DNA of 64,000 nt from Candidatus Saccharimonadota bacterium (GTDB taxonomy: Bacteria; Patescibacteriota; Saccharimonadia; Saccharimonadales; Saccharimonadaceae): positions 1 through 64,000 of the forward strand of contig JAFWSJ010000011.1 in assembly GCA_017524405.1 (NCBI GenBank), read 5' to 3'. This document shows positions 42,764 to 51,464 of the stretch, piece after piece. The notes beneath the pieces were generated by a model. The model saw only the letters and a list, made by a program, of their open reading frames with translations, was not told the origin of the DNA and did no database searches. The position numbers and the translations under genes were made by a program. The stretch's first letter is position 1. Every line of letters begins with the position of its first letter.

Positions 42764-45361
42764 ATGCGGAGGCGTATCAACAAGAGACCGATCTTTATAT
42801 TCTTGTTGGTTTTTGTCGCCCTTGCGTCCTTCATGTTCTTCATCCCGAAAACGGCAAACGCCGACAGCGTTATCGAACGACTACACTTCATTAAAAACGA
42901 AAGCGGCACCTCTGACGCAATCGTCATCGAGAGCGACGGGCATTACGGCCTCGTCGATACGATGAACCCAGGCCCAAACTCCGACTTCGCCTCAATCAAT
43001 ACTAACCAGACCGACCCGCTCGACAATGGCACGAAGGTTGCAAACTACTTGAACTCTATTGGCTGCAACAAGCTAGATTTCATCATTATCACTCATTTTC
43101 ACTCCGATCACGTCGGCGGCCTCTCGGAGCTCACCAGCTTCATCGACAGCCATACCGTCTTCTTCTACAAGGAAGACATGACTGATGACGAGGACTGGGA
43201 AAATGGCGCCTGGAACAACCACGATTATTATGAGGGAATGCTCGGGATAATCAGCGCTAAAAACGCCATCGGATGCGACACGTCGAAAAAGTGCGGCCTC
43301 ACCACTGGCGACACAATGACCATTAATAACTCATTTATCAACTCGCTCACGATCGACGCAAACTATGGCGCCAACGAATCAACGCTAATACATAACATCA
43401 GCTTCGCGTTCGGCACCTTTGATATTAAGCTCTATAACCTCTATAACGACTCCTATTATATCGAGAACAATAACTCTATCGTCACCTATATCGAGCAGCG
43501 GAATACCAGAGTTAGAGCAGCGCTCTTCGGCGATGTCGAAAACGTGATAGGAGACAATGACCGCGAGATTAGCAGCAACAGGCCACATTCTGTCGAAAGA
43601 TATGACAGGATAAGCAAGATTGGCCTCTCGTCCAGAATTGCGAATATTATTGGTCCAGTAGATATTTTGAAAGCCTCGCACCATGGCGACAACCTCGCGA
43701 ACTCGGAATATATGCTCAACGAATTATCCCCGAGTACTTATATCATAAACACAACTCACGCCACTAATCCCGACACCGGCGAAGCCTGTCCGCAGGATAT
43801 CGCGGTGGCGCAAGTGCTATATCTGAAGAATAAAGGCAAGAATTCCTACTATACTAGCCAATCCGATGGCGCAATCGTAGTCTTCTTTACGAGCACCGAT
43901 TACCGAATCGAAAGCTACAACCTTGCAACGGGCGCATACGAAAGCGCGCCAAACCCAATCGGGAACGTCATCAAACCGAAAGGCTCGCACTGGTACTATA
44001 TGTCCAACAAGACCGAAAGCGACAAGGAGTGGTTTTATGTTAATGGAAACGACTTATTGACCAACAAATGGCTCACCGAAGGCGGATACAAATATCACTT
44101 ATGGAGCGACGGCCACATGATAACAGGCTGGATGATGAGCGGAGACGAGCTATATTTCTTCAGGCCAGGCGAAAATGAAATCGCTCCGGGGCCAGCGGGC
44201 GCCGCACTCACGGATGGCTGGTACAGAATAGGAGACTATTGGTACTACTTTGACGACGAAGGCATCATGGCAACCGGCCTCCACAAATTGCCGTATACGG
44301 CGGAAGGCATCTCCAGCGAGGATTATTACTACTTTAATGATATCGGCCACCTACAAACCGGTTGGCAAACCATCGAAGACAATACTTATTATTTCCGCAA
44401 CTCCCGAAACGAAATCACACCGGGCTGGGGCAACGCAGCCGTCACTGGACTCGTCTCCATCGGATCCGGGCTCTATTACTTCAGAACCGCCGACAACGAC
44501 GTCACGAACGGGCCAGAAGCCTCGATGGTTACGGGGCTCGTAGAGATCGGGGGCAACCTCTATTACTTCCGCAAAGACACCAATGATGTCGCTTCTGGAG
44601 CAAAGGGTAGCTCGATAAAGAGCAAGTGCGTAGTTATTGATGGCCAGGGTCGCTGCTTTGGCAGCGATGGGGCCCAGACTAGCACTTTCGCTCCTATAGA
44701 AAAGCCAACTATATCAAAAACCGATTACGAGTATACGGGCAAAAACATCGCCCCGACTATCAGCGGCTACGATTCCACTAAGATGATCCGAAGCGGAGAC
44801 ATTAGCGCTACCGAGGTTGGCGAATATTCCATCAAATTCACCCTAAGAGATAAAACCGCCACGCGCTGGAGCGACGGAGAAACGGCCGATGTCGAGTATC
44901 GATGGCGCATCGTGAGCTCCGGCCCGGCCTACCAAATCAAGAACTATACAGTCAACGAAAGTGGAGCCACAATTAGCAAAATCGCGGCCAATACTTCCGC
45001 CAGTGCATTCAAATCCAACATCACGTTGAACACCGGCATCAGCGCCGAAGTCGACACGCACGCCACCACAAAATACGTCCACACGGGCGGCAAAACCCGC
45101 ATCAAACGCGGCTCAACCACGCTCAAAGAGTTCACAAATATCGTTCCAGGCGATACTGATGGAAACGGGACAATCACATATATGGATTATGTCAAAGTTT
45201 ATAACCATATCGAAAAGAGCAAGAACTCGAGCTCGAGCAAAAAGATGCTTGCTGGCGCGTATAAGCTAGCCGCAGATATGGACGATAATGACAAGATTAA
45301 TTATATGGACTACGTAAAGATCTACAACAAAATCAAGGAGCTAAAAGAAGGGAGTAACTAA
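42764..45361 (+). CDS. Surface protein: Pce-like MBL hydrolase, choline-binding-type repeats, dockerin-like end
   Basis: The 865-aa protein has a signal peptide (residues 1-34). A metallo-beta-lactamase-fold domain follows (about 38-390) with HFHSDH (111-116), a GD metal site and SHHGD (305-309). Its order of motifs (LHFI, SDAIVIES, VDT, KLDFIIITH, DIKLYN) resembles pneumococcal phosphorylcholine esterase Pce/CbpE. Residues about 407-630 are aromatic repeats (WYYF, YYFR, GW/GL) like choline- or glucan-binding modules. An Ig-like domain (about 645-725) and two dockerin-like calcium loops (DTDGNGTITYMDY, DMDDNDKINYMDY; about 796-860) follow. The mRNA is probably leaderless (TATAAT at 42751-42756). 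The gene is coupled to the next one by TAATG. Confidence 0.85.
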   Translation: MRRRINKRPIFIFLLVFVALASFMFFIPKTANADSVIERLHFIKNESGTSDAIVIESDGHYGLVDTMNPGPNSDFASINTNQTDPLDNGTKVANYLNSIGCNKLDFIIITHFHSDHVGGLSELTSFIDSHTVFFYKEDMTDDEDWENGAWNNHDYYEGMLGIISAKNAIGCDTSKKCGLTTGDTMTINNSFINSLTIDANYGANESTLIHNISFAFGTFDIKLYNLYNDSYYIENNNSIVTYIEQRNTRVRAALFGDVENVIGDNDREISSNRPHSVERYDRISKIGLSSRIANIIGPVDILKASHHGDNLANSEYMLNELSPSTYIINTTHATNPDTGEACPQDIAVAQVLYLKNKGKNSYYTSQSDGAIVVFFTSTDYRIESYNLATGAYESAPNPIGNVIKPKGSHWYYMSNKTESDKEWFYVNGNDLLTNKWLTEGGYKYHLWSDGHMITGWMMSGDELYFFRPGENEIAPGPAGAALTDGWYRIGDYWYYFDDEGIMATGLHKLPYTAEGISSEDYYYFNDIGHLQTGWQTIEDNTYYFRNSRNEITPGWGNAAVTGLVSIGSGLYYFRTADNDVTNGPEASMVTGLVEIGGNLYYFRKDTNDVASGAKGSSIKSKCVVIDGQGRCFGSDGAQTSTFAPIEKPTISKTDYEYTGKNIAPTISGYDSTKMIRSGDISATEVGEYSIKFTLRDKTATRWSDGETADVEYRWRIVSSGPAYQIKNYTVNESGATISKIAANTSASAFKSNITLNTGISAEVDTHATTKYVHTGGKTRIKRGSTTLKEFTNIVPGDTDGNGTITYMDYVKVYNHIEKSKNSSSSKKMLAGAYKLAADMDDNDKINYMDYVKIYNKIKELKEGSN

Positions 45362-46530
45362 TGAAGAAAGCAATCGTTTTTCTAATATCAGCACTATTTT
45401 CATTATCAATCACCAATGGCGCATTTGCGGCGGGCGGCATATCGATATCAACGTCCTCTATGTCACTTGAAGTCGGTAGCTCAAAAACATTTACCATCAC
45501 AGCAACAAATACTATCGGTGACGTCTCTATATCTTCTAGTAATTCGGGCGTCGCTTCCGTAAGTGCCGGGTCCTGGAGCACGGGGATGATCGGCGAAAAA
45601 CAATCAACGTCTGGCACTATCACTGTCACTGGCGCTAGCGCCGGAAACGCTACGATCACCCTTAAATTCGATGCAGCGACATTCGATGAGGAAAACATCA
45701 CTGGCCAAAAAACAATTGCCGTAACGGTCACCGAAAAACCAGCCCCAGCGCCAACCCCTTCACAGAACCAGAATCAGAACCAAAACCAAAAACAAAATCA
45801 AAACAAAAATCAGAATCAGAACAATAATCAGCAAAATCAGCCTCAAGAAACTCCAAAATCAAACAATAATAAACTCAAAGAAATCTCCGTCGATGGCTAT
45901 GAGCTCGAAAAAGTCGACGACAATAATTACACCCTAACCGTGCCAAACGACGCTGAGGCGATCAGCGTCAACGCTACTGCAGATGACAGCAAGGCCGCCG
46001 TCGCAGGCGCAGGCGAGCATGAACTCGAGGTTGGTGAAAACACCATCGAGATCAGTATCACTGCCGAAGATGGTTCGCTAAATAAGATTACCCTCAAGGT
46101 TACCAGGGAAGAACAAGCCGACATCGCCCCAACCGTTGGGCCTTGCAAAGACGAGACAAAAAACGAGCCGAAGAAAGAAGAAGTGAGCTTCCTTATCCCA
46201 CTCATCATCTCGCTTTGTTTTAATGTCGCCCTAGCCGTTGCATTAACCATTCTCGCCATCAAAACTCGCAAGAAAGATGGGGGCTCCTCAAAGCCAGAAC
46301 CAACGCCATATATCGAGCCAGATACAAATAACGATACCTACGAGCCAGAGAGCACCGACGCGCCGGAAGCTAATATCGACGAAGTTCCAGTCGACACTCC
46401 GGCCGAAACCCCAGAGTTCAACGAACCACCAAAACCGGCTAGCATCAATAAAGGCGTCGACACCGTGCCGAAGAATAAACGCACTCCAATTTACTCCTGG
46501 AGCGACGTCTACAAAGCCAAGAAACAATAG
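45361..46530 (+). CDS. Membrane-anchored Ig/cadherin-like surface protein
   Basis: The 389-aa protein has a signal peptide (1-23) and a BIG2/Ig-like domain (about 25-122). An Asn/Gln repeat linker (about 133-163) leads to a cadherin-like beta-sandwich domain (about 170-255). A membrane segment (about 275-298) and a Pro/Glu-rich cytoplasmic tail of about 90 residues complete it. Its start shares one base with the stop of the dockerin protein gene. The pairing suggests that it holds or presents the secreted hydrolase, as scaffold proteins do; a true cohesin domain is not recognised. Confidence 0.82.
   Translation: MKKAIVFLISALFSLSITNGAFAAGGISISTSSMSLEVGSSKTFTITATNTIGDVSISSSNSGVASVSAGSWSTGMIGEKQSTSGTITVTGASAGNATITLKFDAATFDEENITGQKTIAVTVTEKPAPAPTPSQNQNQNQNQKQNQNKNQNQNNNQQNQPQETPKSNNNKLKEISVDGYELEKVDDNNYTLTVPNDAEAISVNATADDSKAAVAGAGEHELEVGENTIEISITAEDGSLNKITLKVTREEQADIAPTVGPCKDETKNEPKKEEVSFLIPLIISLCFNVALAVALTILAIKTRKKDGGSSKPEPTPYIEPDTNNDTYEPESTDAPEANIDEVPVDTPAETPEFNEPPKPASINKGVDTVPKNKRTPIYSWSDVYKAKKQ
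45767..45841 (+). repeat. In-gene CAR-AAY (Gln/Asn) microsatellite
   Basis: About 25 near-consecutive CAG/CAA and AAC/AAT/AAA codons form a flexible linker. The low-complexity tract is prone to length change. Confidence 0.8.
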
Positions 46531-46543
46531 TATTAGACAAGAT

Positions 46544-46616
46544 TAGTATTTTGACGACTCACATTTTTTGTGATATTGTTGCTAGCACGCACCGTCAAAA
46601 ACGAATGTGCTAATAT
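46544..46616 (+). promoter_or_regulatory. topA upstream region with palindromes
   Basis: TTTTGACG and CGTCAAAA form an inverted repeat around TTGACG-17-TATTGT, whose spacer holds the palindrome TCACA-N5-TGTGA. The start-proximal extended -10 is TGCTAATAT at 46608-46616. Operator function is inference. Confidence 0.4.
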
Positions 46617-46624
46617 ATAACAGT

Positions 46625-48886
46625 ATGAGCAAGAATTTAGTAATAGTAGAGTCTCCAGCCAAAGCGCAGACCATTGAGAAATATCTCGGGTCAGATTTTA
46701 CCGTGCTCGCAAGCGTGGGGCATATTCGCAAAGATACTAAGGTCGACAAGAATACTTTTGACGTCACCTACGAGGTAGATCCGGGCCACAAGAGTATTAT
46801 CGCCGATCTTAAAAAAGCTGCAAAAGCTGCCGACAAAGTCTGGCTAGCAACGGATGAGGACCGCGAAGGAGAAGCGATTTCCTGGCACCTTTGCGAGGTT
46901 CTCGGGCTCCCGAAGGATACTGCTCGTATTACTTTCCATGAAATTACCAAGCCGGCACTTGAGGCCGCAATTAAGTCGCCGCGCGTCGTCGATATGAACA
47001 TGGTTGCTAGCCAGCAGGCTCGCCAAACCCTCGACATGCTCGTCGGTTTTGATCTCTCGGGTGTCGTCCGCAAGAAGGTACCTGGCGCCATCTCTGCTGG
47101 TCGCGTCCAAAGCCCAGCCCTCCGCCTCATCGTCGAGCGCGAACAGTCTATCGAGAAGTTCGCCAGCAAATATACTTATAAGGTCTCTGGCGATTTCGGC
47201 TTTGCCGCTAACCTCGACCACGACTTCGATGACGAAAACGACGTTAAAGCCTTCCTGAACAAGCTTATCGGTGCCGAATACACCGTCAACGCCGTCGAGA
47301 CCGCCCCGAGCGAGCGCAAACCGCAGCCGCCATTTACGACCGCCTCGATGCAGATTGAGGCCAACGCCAAGCTCGGCTACAGCGCCAAAACCACCATGCA
47401 GGCCGCCCAGGCTCTCTACCAGGCCGGCCACATTACCTACCATCGTACTGATAGCCTAAACCTCTCTAAGCAGGCCATTGCCGCCATTTCTAGCTACGTC
47501 GAAAGCAATTTCGGCAAAAATTACGTCAAGACCCGCAATTTCAAGACCAAGGATGCTAGCGCCCAGGAAGCTCACGAAGCTATCCGCCCGACCCATATCG
47601 AGGTCGAAACTGCCGGTAAGAACGACTACGAAAAGCGCCTCTATGCCTTGATTCGCGCCCGCGCGCTCGCCACCCAGATGGCCGACGCTCAGCTCGAGAA
47701 GACCACTATTAAGATTGCTACGCCAACCGAATATTTCTTTGAGGGGAAGGGTGAAGTTGTCACTTTCGATGGCTTCCTCAAGGTTTATGGCCGCATCAAA
47801 GATAGCGAATTACCAAAGCTCACTGTCGGCGACAAACTCACCGCCGCTAGCATCATCGCAAAGCAGAATTATGCTAAGCCGCCAGCCCGCTACACCGAAG
47901 GTTCGCTCGTAAAGAAGCTCGAGGAACTCGGCATTGGCCGCCCATCCACTTATGCAACCATTATGACCGCCATTCAAGCTCGCGGCTACGTCGAAAAGGG
48001 CGAGAGCGAAGGCGAAGAACGCGAAATCGTTCAGTTTAAGCTTGAAAATGGCCAGATTAGCGAAGAAAAAGTCACCGAAAAGTTCGGCGCCAACAAGGGT
48101 AAACTTCTTCCAACGCCAATCGGCGAACTCATCGCCGCCTTCCTCGTCGACCACTTCAAAAACATCGTCGATTACAAATTCACTGCGAACATTGAGAAAG
48201 AGCTCGACCTTATCGCCGAGGCAAAACTCGACCGCGTTAAGATGCTCCGCGACTTCTACGGTCCATTCAATGCCGACGTGAACGCTAGCGAGGGCATCGA
48301 GCGCTACAATAACGCTCGCCTCCTCGGTCACGACCCAGAAACCGGCAAAGCTATCTATGCCAAGGTCGGCAAGAACGGCGGCTTCATTCAGCTTGGCGAC
48401 AACGAAAAAGAAACTGGCGAAAAACCACGTTTCGCACCTCTCCCGAAGCGCAAATCCGTTAAGACCGTTACACTCGATCAGGCACTCAAGCAGCTTGCCC
48501 TACCTCGGTTACCTCGCATTCTCGGCACCGCCAAAGACGGCGCAGAAATTATTGCTGCTTCCGGCCCATTCGGCCCATATCTCAAGGCGGGAAAATATAA
48601 TATTCCACTCAAAGACTTCGATCCATATACTGTCACGCTCGAAGATGCCGAACCACTCTACGAAGCAAAACGCGATTCCTACATCGCCGACTGGGGCGAA
48701 ATCCAGATTATTAATGGCGCTTACGGCCCATATGTAAAGGGTCCAGGCCGCCGCAACTTTGCCCGCATTCCGAAAGACGTCGATCCAAAGACCGTCACGA
48801 AAGAGCAGGCCGAAGAATATCTCGCCAACAAGCCAAAAGCCACTCGTCGCCCAGCCAAGCGCGCGAAGAAGACCGCCAAAAAATAG
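46625..48886 (+). CDS. topA: DNA topoisomerase I
   Basis: The 753-aa type IA topoisomerase has an N-terminal Toprim domain (IVESPAKAQTIEKYLG, ATDEDREGEAISWHL), the active-site Tyr region YHRTDSLNLS, and C-terminal repeats (GPYLKAGKYN, GPYVKGPGRR). It relaxes negative supercoils. It lacks four-cysteine zinc ribbons and ends in a Lys/Arg-rich tail. The ATG at 46625 was chosen (eight bases after TGCTAATAT) over an in-frame ATG at 46607 that overlaps the -10. Confidence 0.97.
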   Translation: MSKNLVIVESPAKAQTIEKYLGSDFTVLASVGHIRKDTKVDKNTFDVTYEVDPGHKSIIADLKKAAKAADKVWLATDEDREGEAISWHLCEVLGLPKDTARITFHEITKPALEAAIKSPRVVDMNMVASQQARQTLDMLVGFDLSGVVRKKVPGAISAGRVQSPALRLIVEREQSIEKFASKYTYKVSGDFGFAANLDHDFDDENDVKAFLNKLIGAEYTVNAVETAPSERKPQPPFTTASMQIEANAKLGYSAKTTMQAAQALYQAGHITYHRTDSLNLSKQAIAAISSYVESNFGKNYVKTRNFKTKDASAQEAHEAIRPTHIEVETAGKNDYEKRLYALIRARALATQMADAQLEKTTIKIATPTEYFFEGKGEVVTFDGFLKVYGRIKDSELPKLTVGDKLTAASIIAKQNYAKPPARYTEGSLVKKLEELGIGRPSTYATIMTAIQARGYVEKGESEGEEREIVQFKLENGQISEEKVTEKFGANKGKLLPTPIGELIAAFLVDHFKNIVDYKFTANIEKELDLIAEAKLDRVKMLRDFYGPFNADVNASEGIERYNNARLLGHDPETGKAIYAKVGKNGGFIQLGDNEKETGEKPRFAPLPKRKSVKTVTLDQALKQLALPRLPRILGTAKDGAEIIAASGPFGPYLKAGKYNIPLKDFDPYTVTLEDAEPLYEAKRDSYIADWGEIQIINGAYGPYVKGPGRRNFARIPKDVDPKTVTKEQAEEYLANKPKATRRPAKRAKKTAKK

Positions 48887-48915
48887 CCTTTACCTCTGAT
48901 AGATTTTATGCTTTA

Positions 48916-48980
48916 ATATTCATACTGGTTTTCCAGTATTGCCTGCCAATTGGCAGAGTACCTATCAGGAGGTGTCGCAC
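48916..48980 (+). promoter_or_regulatory. Leader of the 97-aa gene with two hairpins
   Basis: An extended -10-like TGCTTTAAT lies just upstream (about 48909-48917). In the leader ATACTGG pairs with CCAGTAT (TTTT loop) and CTGCC with GGCAG (AATT loop), followed by AGGAGGTG before the ATG. Confidence 0.5.
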
Positions 48981-49274
48981 ATGGCACAAGTAATTTTAAA
49001 CAGGGTTATTTTTAAAATCACCGGTGGGCCCAAAACTGAAGAGCTCCTCAACGAGTCGTTCCAGTCGAGAGCGGACAGAAAAATTCTGGTCCCGTTTCAG
49101 ACAGACGGCGGCATAATTAAGGCTCTCGTCACAAGTATGACCAAGAAGAAGAATGGCAAACTGAGCATGACTTGTGATTGTGTTACCGAAAGAGGAGCGG
49201 TAAAAGAGAACGCTAAAGTCGTTTATAGCTTGACCTCTCACACGGGCACCATCAAAGGCTTTGCTTATAAATAA
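48981..49274 (+). CDS. Lineage-specific small protein, paralogue 1 (97 aa)
   Basis: AGGAGGTGTCGCAC immediately precedes the ATG at 48981; an ATG 14 codons upstream lies before the ribosome site and is rejected. The product is basic, soluble and beta-rich. Its pattern GGPK-EELL, FQTDGGIIKA, SMTKKKNGK and a final TIKGFAY resembles the proteins at 49514 and 49847, so the three are probably tandem paralogues. No known family. Confidence 0.72.
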   Translation: MAQVILNRVIFKITGGPKTEELLNESFQSRADRKILVPFQTDGGIIKALVTSMTKKKNGKLSMTCDCVTERGAVKENAKVVYSLTSHTGTIKGFAYK

Positions 49275-49288
49275 CGCCACCTCCATCT

Positions 49289-49316
49289 TTTAGACCCGGC
49301 TCTGCCGGGTCTAATT
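49289..49316 (+). terminator. Rho-independent terminator
   Basis: TTAGACCCGG, loop CTCTG, CCGGGTCTAATT. Confidence 0.8.
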
Positions 49317-49334
49317 ATTTAATAATCCGGCCTA

Positions 49335-49417
49335 TGATATAATATAAGAGTCGACGGATCTCATCTTGTCGTACATTTTATCTCACACTGACCCCAGCGT
49401 TCCACTGGGGTCTTCTT
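49335..49417 (+). ncRNA. Candidate small RNA with its own promoter and terminator
   Basis: The extended -10 TGATATAAT at 49335-49343 predicts a start near 49350. A terminator (GACCCCAG/CTGGGGTC, then TTCTT) ends at about 49417, before the next promoter at 49433. The roughly 68-base transcript has no ATG or plausible reading frame. Confidence 0.5.
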
Positions 49418-49432
49418 AGTACCGAAAAATGC

Positions 49433-49461
49433 TTGACTTTTTCGGATTTTTTTGCTATAAT
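49433..49461 (+). promoter_or_regulatory. Sigma-70-type promoter of the 106-aa gene
   Basis: TTGACT at 49433-49438, a 17-base spacer ending TGC, TATAAT at 49456-49461. Confidence 0.85.
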
Positions 49462-49513
49462 ATACAGATATTTTACGAAAAATCGCACATTTCCAAAGAA
49501 AGGGGGAATTTTT

Positions 49514-49834
49514 ATGTGCAAAACACTTTTTATTTCGGGCGGACCCAGCCAACACAAGGTTGAAGAGAAGTACGGAAAAATCAAGGACAAGCCGAAGTTC
49601 AAAGACCACGACGAGAAAGAAAAGTATAGGAAAGAGGCAGAAATCTATTTCACAACACTCGGTCTCGGCAAAATCACCGGCCTCATCGTTGGACTGGACA
49701 AAATGAGCGACGGCTTATTAGTCATAACACTTCAGATCAAAAGAATCGGTCAGGACACCGTTCGCGCCTTTAAGAGATGGAAGGCCTACTATGATCCGCA
49801 TTCAAGACAGGGCATGTTTTATTACAAAGAATAG
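49514..49834 (+). CDS. Lineage-specific small protein, paralogue 2 (106 aa)
   Basis: The ATG at 49514 follows AAAGGGGGAATTTTT. The upstream in-frame ATG at 49433 overlaps the promoter. The product begins MCKTLFISGGPSQHK, is basic, and contains FTTLGLGKITGLIVGLDK, matching the position of TD-G-I-A in its neighbours. It lies 12 bases before the next paralogue, with which it should share a transcript. Function unknown. Confidence 0.72.
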   Translation: MCKTLFISGGPSQHKVEEKYGKIKDKPKFKDHDEKEKYRKEAEIYFTTLGLGKITGLIVGLDKMSDGLLVITLQIKRIGQDTVRAFKRWKAYYDPHSRQGMFYYKE

Positions 49835-49846
49835 GAGGTGGTGCAC

Positions 49847-50083
49847 ATGCACAAAAAAGTCGAAATCAAGAGCGGGCCGAAGAGCGCCAAGGAACTCTTC
49901 GATGCCAAGGAAAAGGGCGAAATGCTCAACTTTGACACCGATAAGGGCAAAGTAGAAGCGAGCATCAAAGAAATCACCCACCTCCCCGGAAGTTACGGGC
50001 AGTGGGGGATAAAAGCCCAAATAGAAGGGCAGACACTCATTGGCCGCTACAACACACGGAGCGGCTTTGGCATTCTCTCTTGA
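49847..50083 (+). CDS. Lineage-specific small protein, paralogue 3 (78 aa)
   Basis: AGGAGGTGGTGCAC precedes the ATG at 49847; the GTG at 49838 is part of that ribosome site. The product shares SGPKSAKELF and FDTDKGKVEASIKEIT with paralogue 1. It is the last gene of the pair and is followed by a strong terminator. Function unknown. Confidence 0.72.
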   Translation: MHKKVEIKSGPKSAKELFDAKEKGEMLNFDTDKGKVEASIKEITHLPGSYGQWGIKAQIEGQTLIGRYNTRSGFGILS

Positions 50084-50088
50084 TCAAT

Positions 50089-50116
50089 AATCCCGGGTTA
50101 ACCCCCGGGATTTAAA
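50089..50116 (+). terminator. Rho-independent terminator
   Basis: AATCCCGGG and CCCGGGATT, nine base pairs, six-base loop. Confidence 0.75.
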
Positions 50117-50245
50117 ATGCCCAAAAATAAGCATAAGCGCAATTACGAGATAACAATTCGCTAGCGTTTAAAAGTTTTAAAAAATTATTTTCTTTTTTAG
50201 TAAAAGTTCTGTTATAATACTAAGTAAGTGAAGTAAATTTGCTTG

Positions 50246-50274
50246 TTGACAACATTACAAAATAGTGTTAAAAT
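50246..50274 (+). promoter_or_regulatory. Sigma-70-type promoter of the sigma4-HARE gene
   Basis: TTGACA at 50246-50251, a 17-base spacer, TAAAAT at 50269-50274. A further TATAAT lies at about 50213 and a TTGACA at about 50313, so several starts are possible. The leader holds a CGCAA/TTGCG hairpin. Confidence 0.7.
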
Positions 50275-50360
50275 TTTAAAAAATAAGATACAAGTCGCAA
50301 GGTTTTTGCGGGTTGACATAAGACCAAATAGACGGAAAGGTAAGGAAAAACGGCAGCATT

Positions 50361-51389
50361 ATGAACAATGCGGAAACGATTGCCAAAGCAATCACAAACA
50401 GTCTAAACATCATCGAACAAGAGCGCGAAAGAGAAATTATATCGCGTCGTTTCGGACTCAATGGTCACAAAGAGACCCTTGAACAAATCGGTGAAATGTT
50501 ATCTATTACACGTGAACGTGTTCGCCAGCTCGAAAAGGCAATTCTTATCCGTCTAGAGAATTCCGCAGAAGATGGCAAAATCAACGATCTCGCCGCCGCC
50601 GAAAAACTTATCATTCGTAACCTTACCGAAATGGGCCGCGTCGCAAAGATTAGCGACCTAGCAAGCAAAATTCTTGGCAAAGAGCCGAACGCTACCGAAA
50701 AAGCACAGTTCTGTTTCCTCGGCGAAATCTCGCCAAACCTTAGCATCGTCTCTGAGAACGATAAGTATCACACTGCCGTCGGCATCGCCGAATATGGCAG
50801 CGAAAAAGACATTCGCAACAAGACCGACGAAATCGTCGCCATCATCAAGGCTAACAAGGCCCCAATGAGCGTCGATCAGCTCGATGCTAAGCTTAACTAC
50901 GAGCACCCAAGCCACATCGAGGCAATCGCTCGCGTCAGCAAGCTCCTCTCGACCCTTAACGGTCAGTGGGGTCTCGCCAAGTGGCCAACTGTCAACCCAA
51001 AGAACATTCGCGACAAGATTTTCGTCATCCTCGAAGAGAAGAAGGAGCCAATGCACTTCAGCGATATCGCAAAGGCTATCTCCGCTTCTGATTTCAAACG
51101 TAAGAATGTAACTACTCAGGCTATCCACAACGAGCTCATCAAGGATTCTCGCTTCGTCCTCATCGGCCGCGGCATCTACGCGCTCGATAGCTGGGGTTTC
51201 AGCAAGGGTACTGTTGCAGATATCATCACGAAGATCCTGAAGAAAGCTGGCGACGAAGGTCTCAGCCGCAAAGAAATCGTCAAGCAGGTCCTAAAAGAGC
51301 GCAAGGTCAAGGAAACTACCGTTCTCTTGAACCTCCAGAACAAAGCACTCTATACCCGCGTCGGCAAAGATTGCTACAAATTAGCCTAA
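50361..51389 (+). CDS. Sigma-70 region 4-like protein with HARE-HTH domains
   Basis: The 342-aa protein has at residues about 20-62 a sigma-70 region 4 (IISRRFGLN, LEQIGEMLSITRERVRQLEK). The remainder consists of winged-helix HARE-type domains (APMSVDQLDAKL, EPMHFSDIAKAI, GLSRKEIVKQVL). It lacks sigma region 2, so it cannot be a normal sigma factor. It may modify RNA polymerase like the HARE-containing delta factor, which is inference. The ATG has only a weak AAGGA about 14 bases upstream. Confidence 0.82.
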   Translation: MNNAETIAKAITNSLNIIEQEREREIISRRFGLNGHKETLEQIGEMLSITRERVRQLEKAILIRLENSAEDGKINDLAAAEKLIIRNLTEMGRVAKISDLASKILGKEPNATEKAQFCFLGEISPNLSIVSENDKYHTAVGIAEYGSEKDIRNKTDEIVAIIKANKAPMSVDQLDAKLNYEHPSHIEAIARVSKLLSTLNGQWGLAKWPTVNPKNIRDKIFVILEEKKEPMHFSDIAKAISASDFKRKNVTTQAIHNELIKDSRFVLIGRGIYALDSWGFSKGTVADIITKILKKAGDEGLSRKEIVKQVLKERKVKETTVLLNLQNKALYTRVGKDCYKLA

Positions 51390-51398
51390 CAAACCAAG

Positions 51399-51421
51399 AA
51401 TGGCCTTCGGGCCATTTTTTG
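51399..51421 (+). terminator. Rho-independent terminator
   Basis: AATGGCC, loop TTCGG, GGCCATTTTTT. Confidence 0.85.
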
Positions 51422-51464
51422 TGCTAAACTGGAGAAAAATAACCATAAGCAAGGAGTTATATTC

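Noticed and set aside
45361-46530. A cohesin domain in the anchored partner
   Set aside because: The exported part matches Ig/BIG2 and cadherin-like patterns better; no cohesin signature is recognised, so scaffold function is only proposed.
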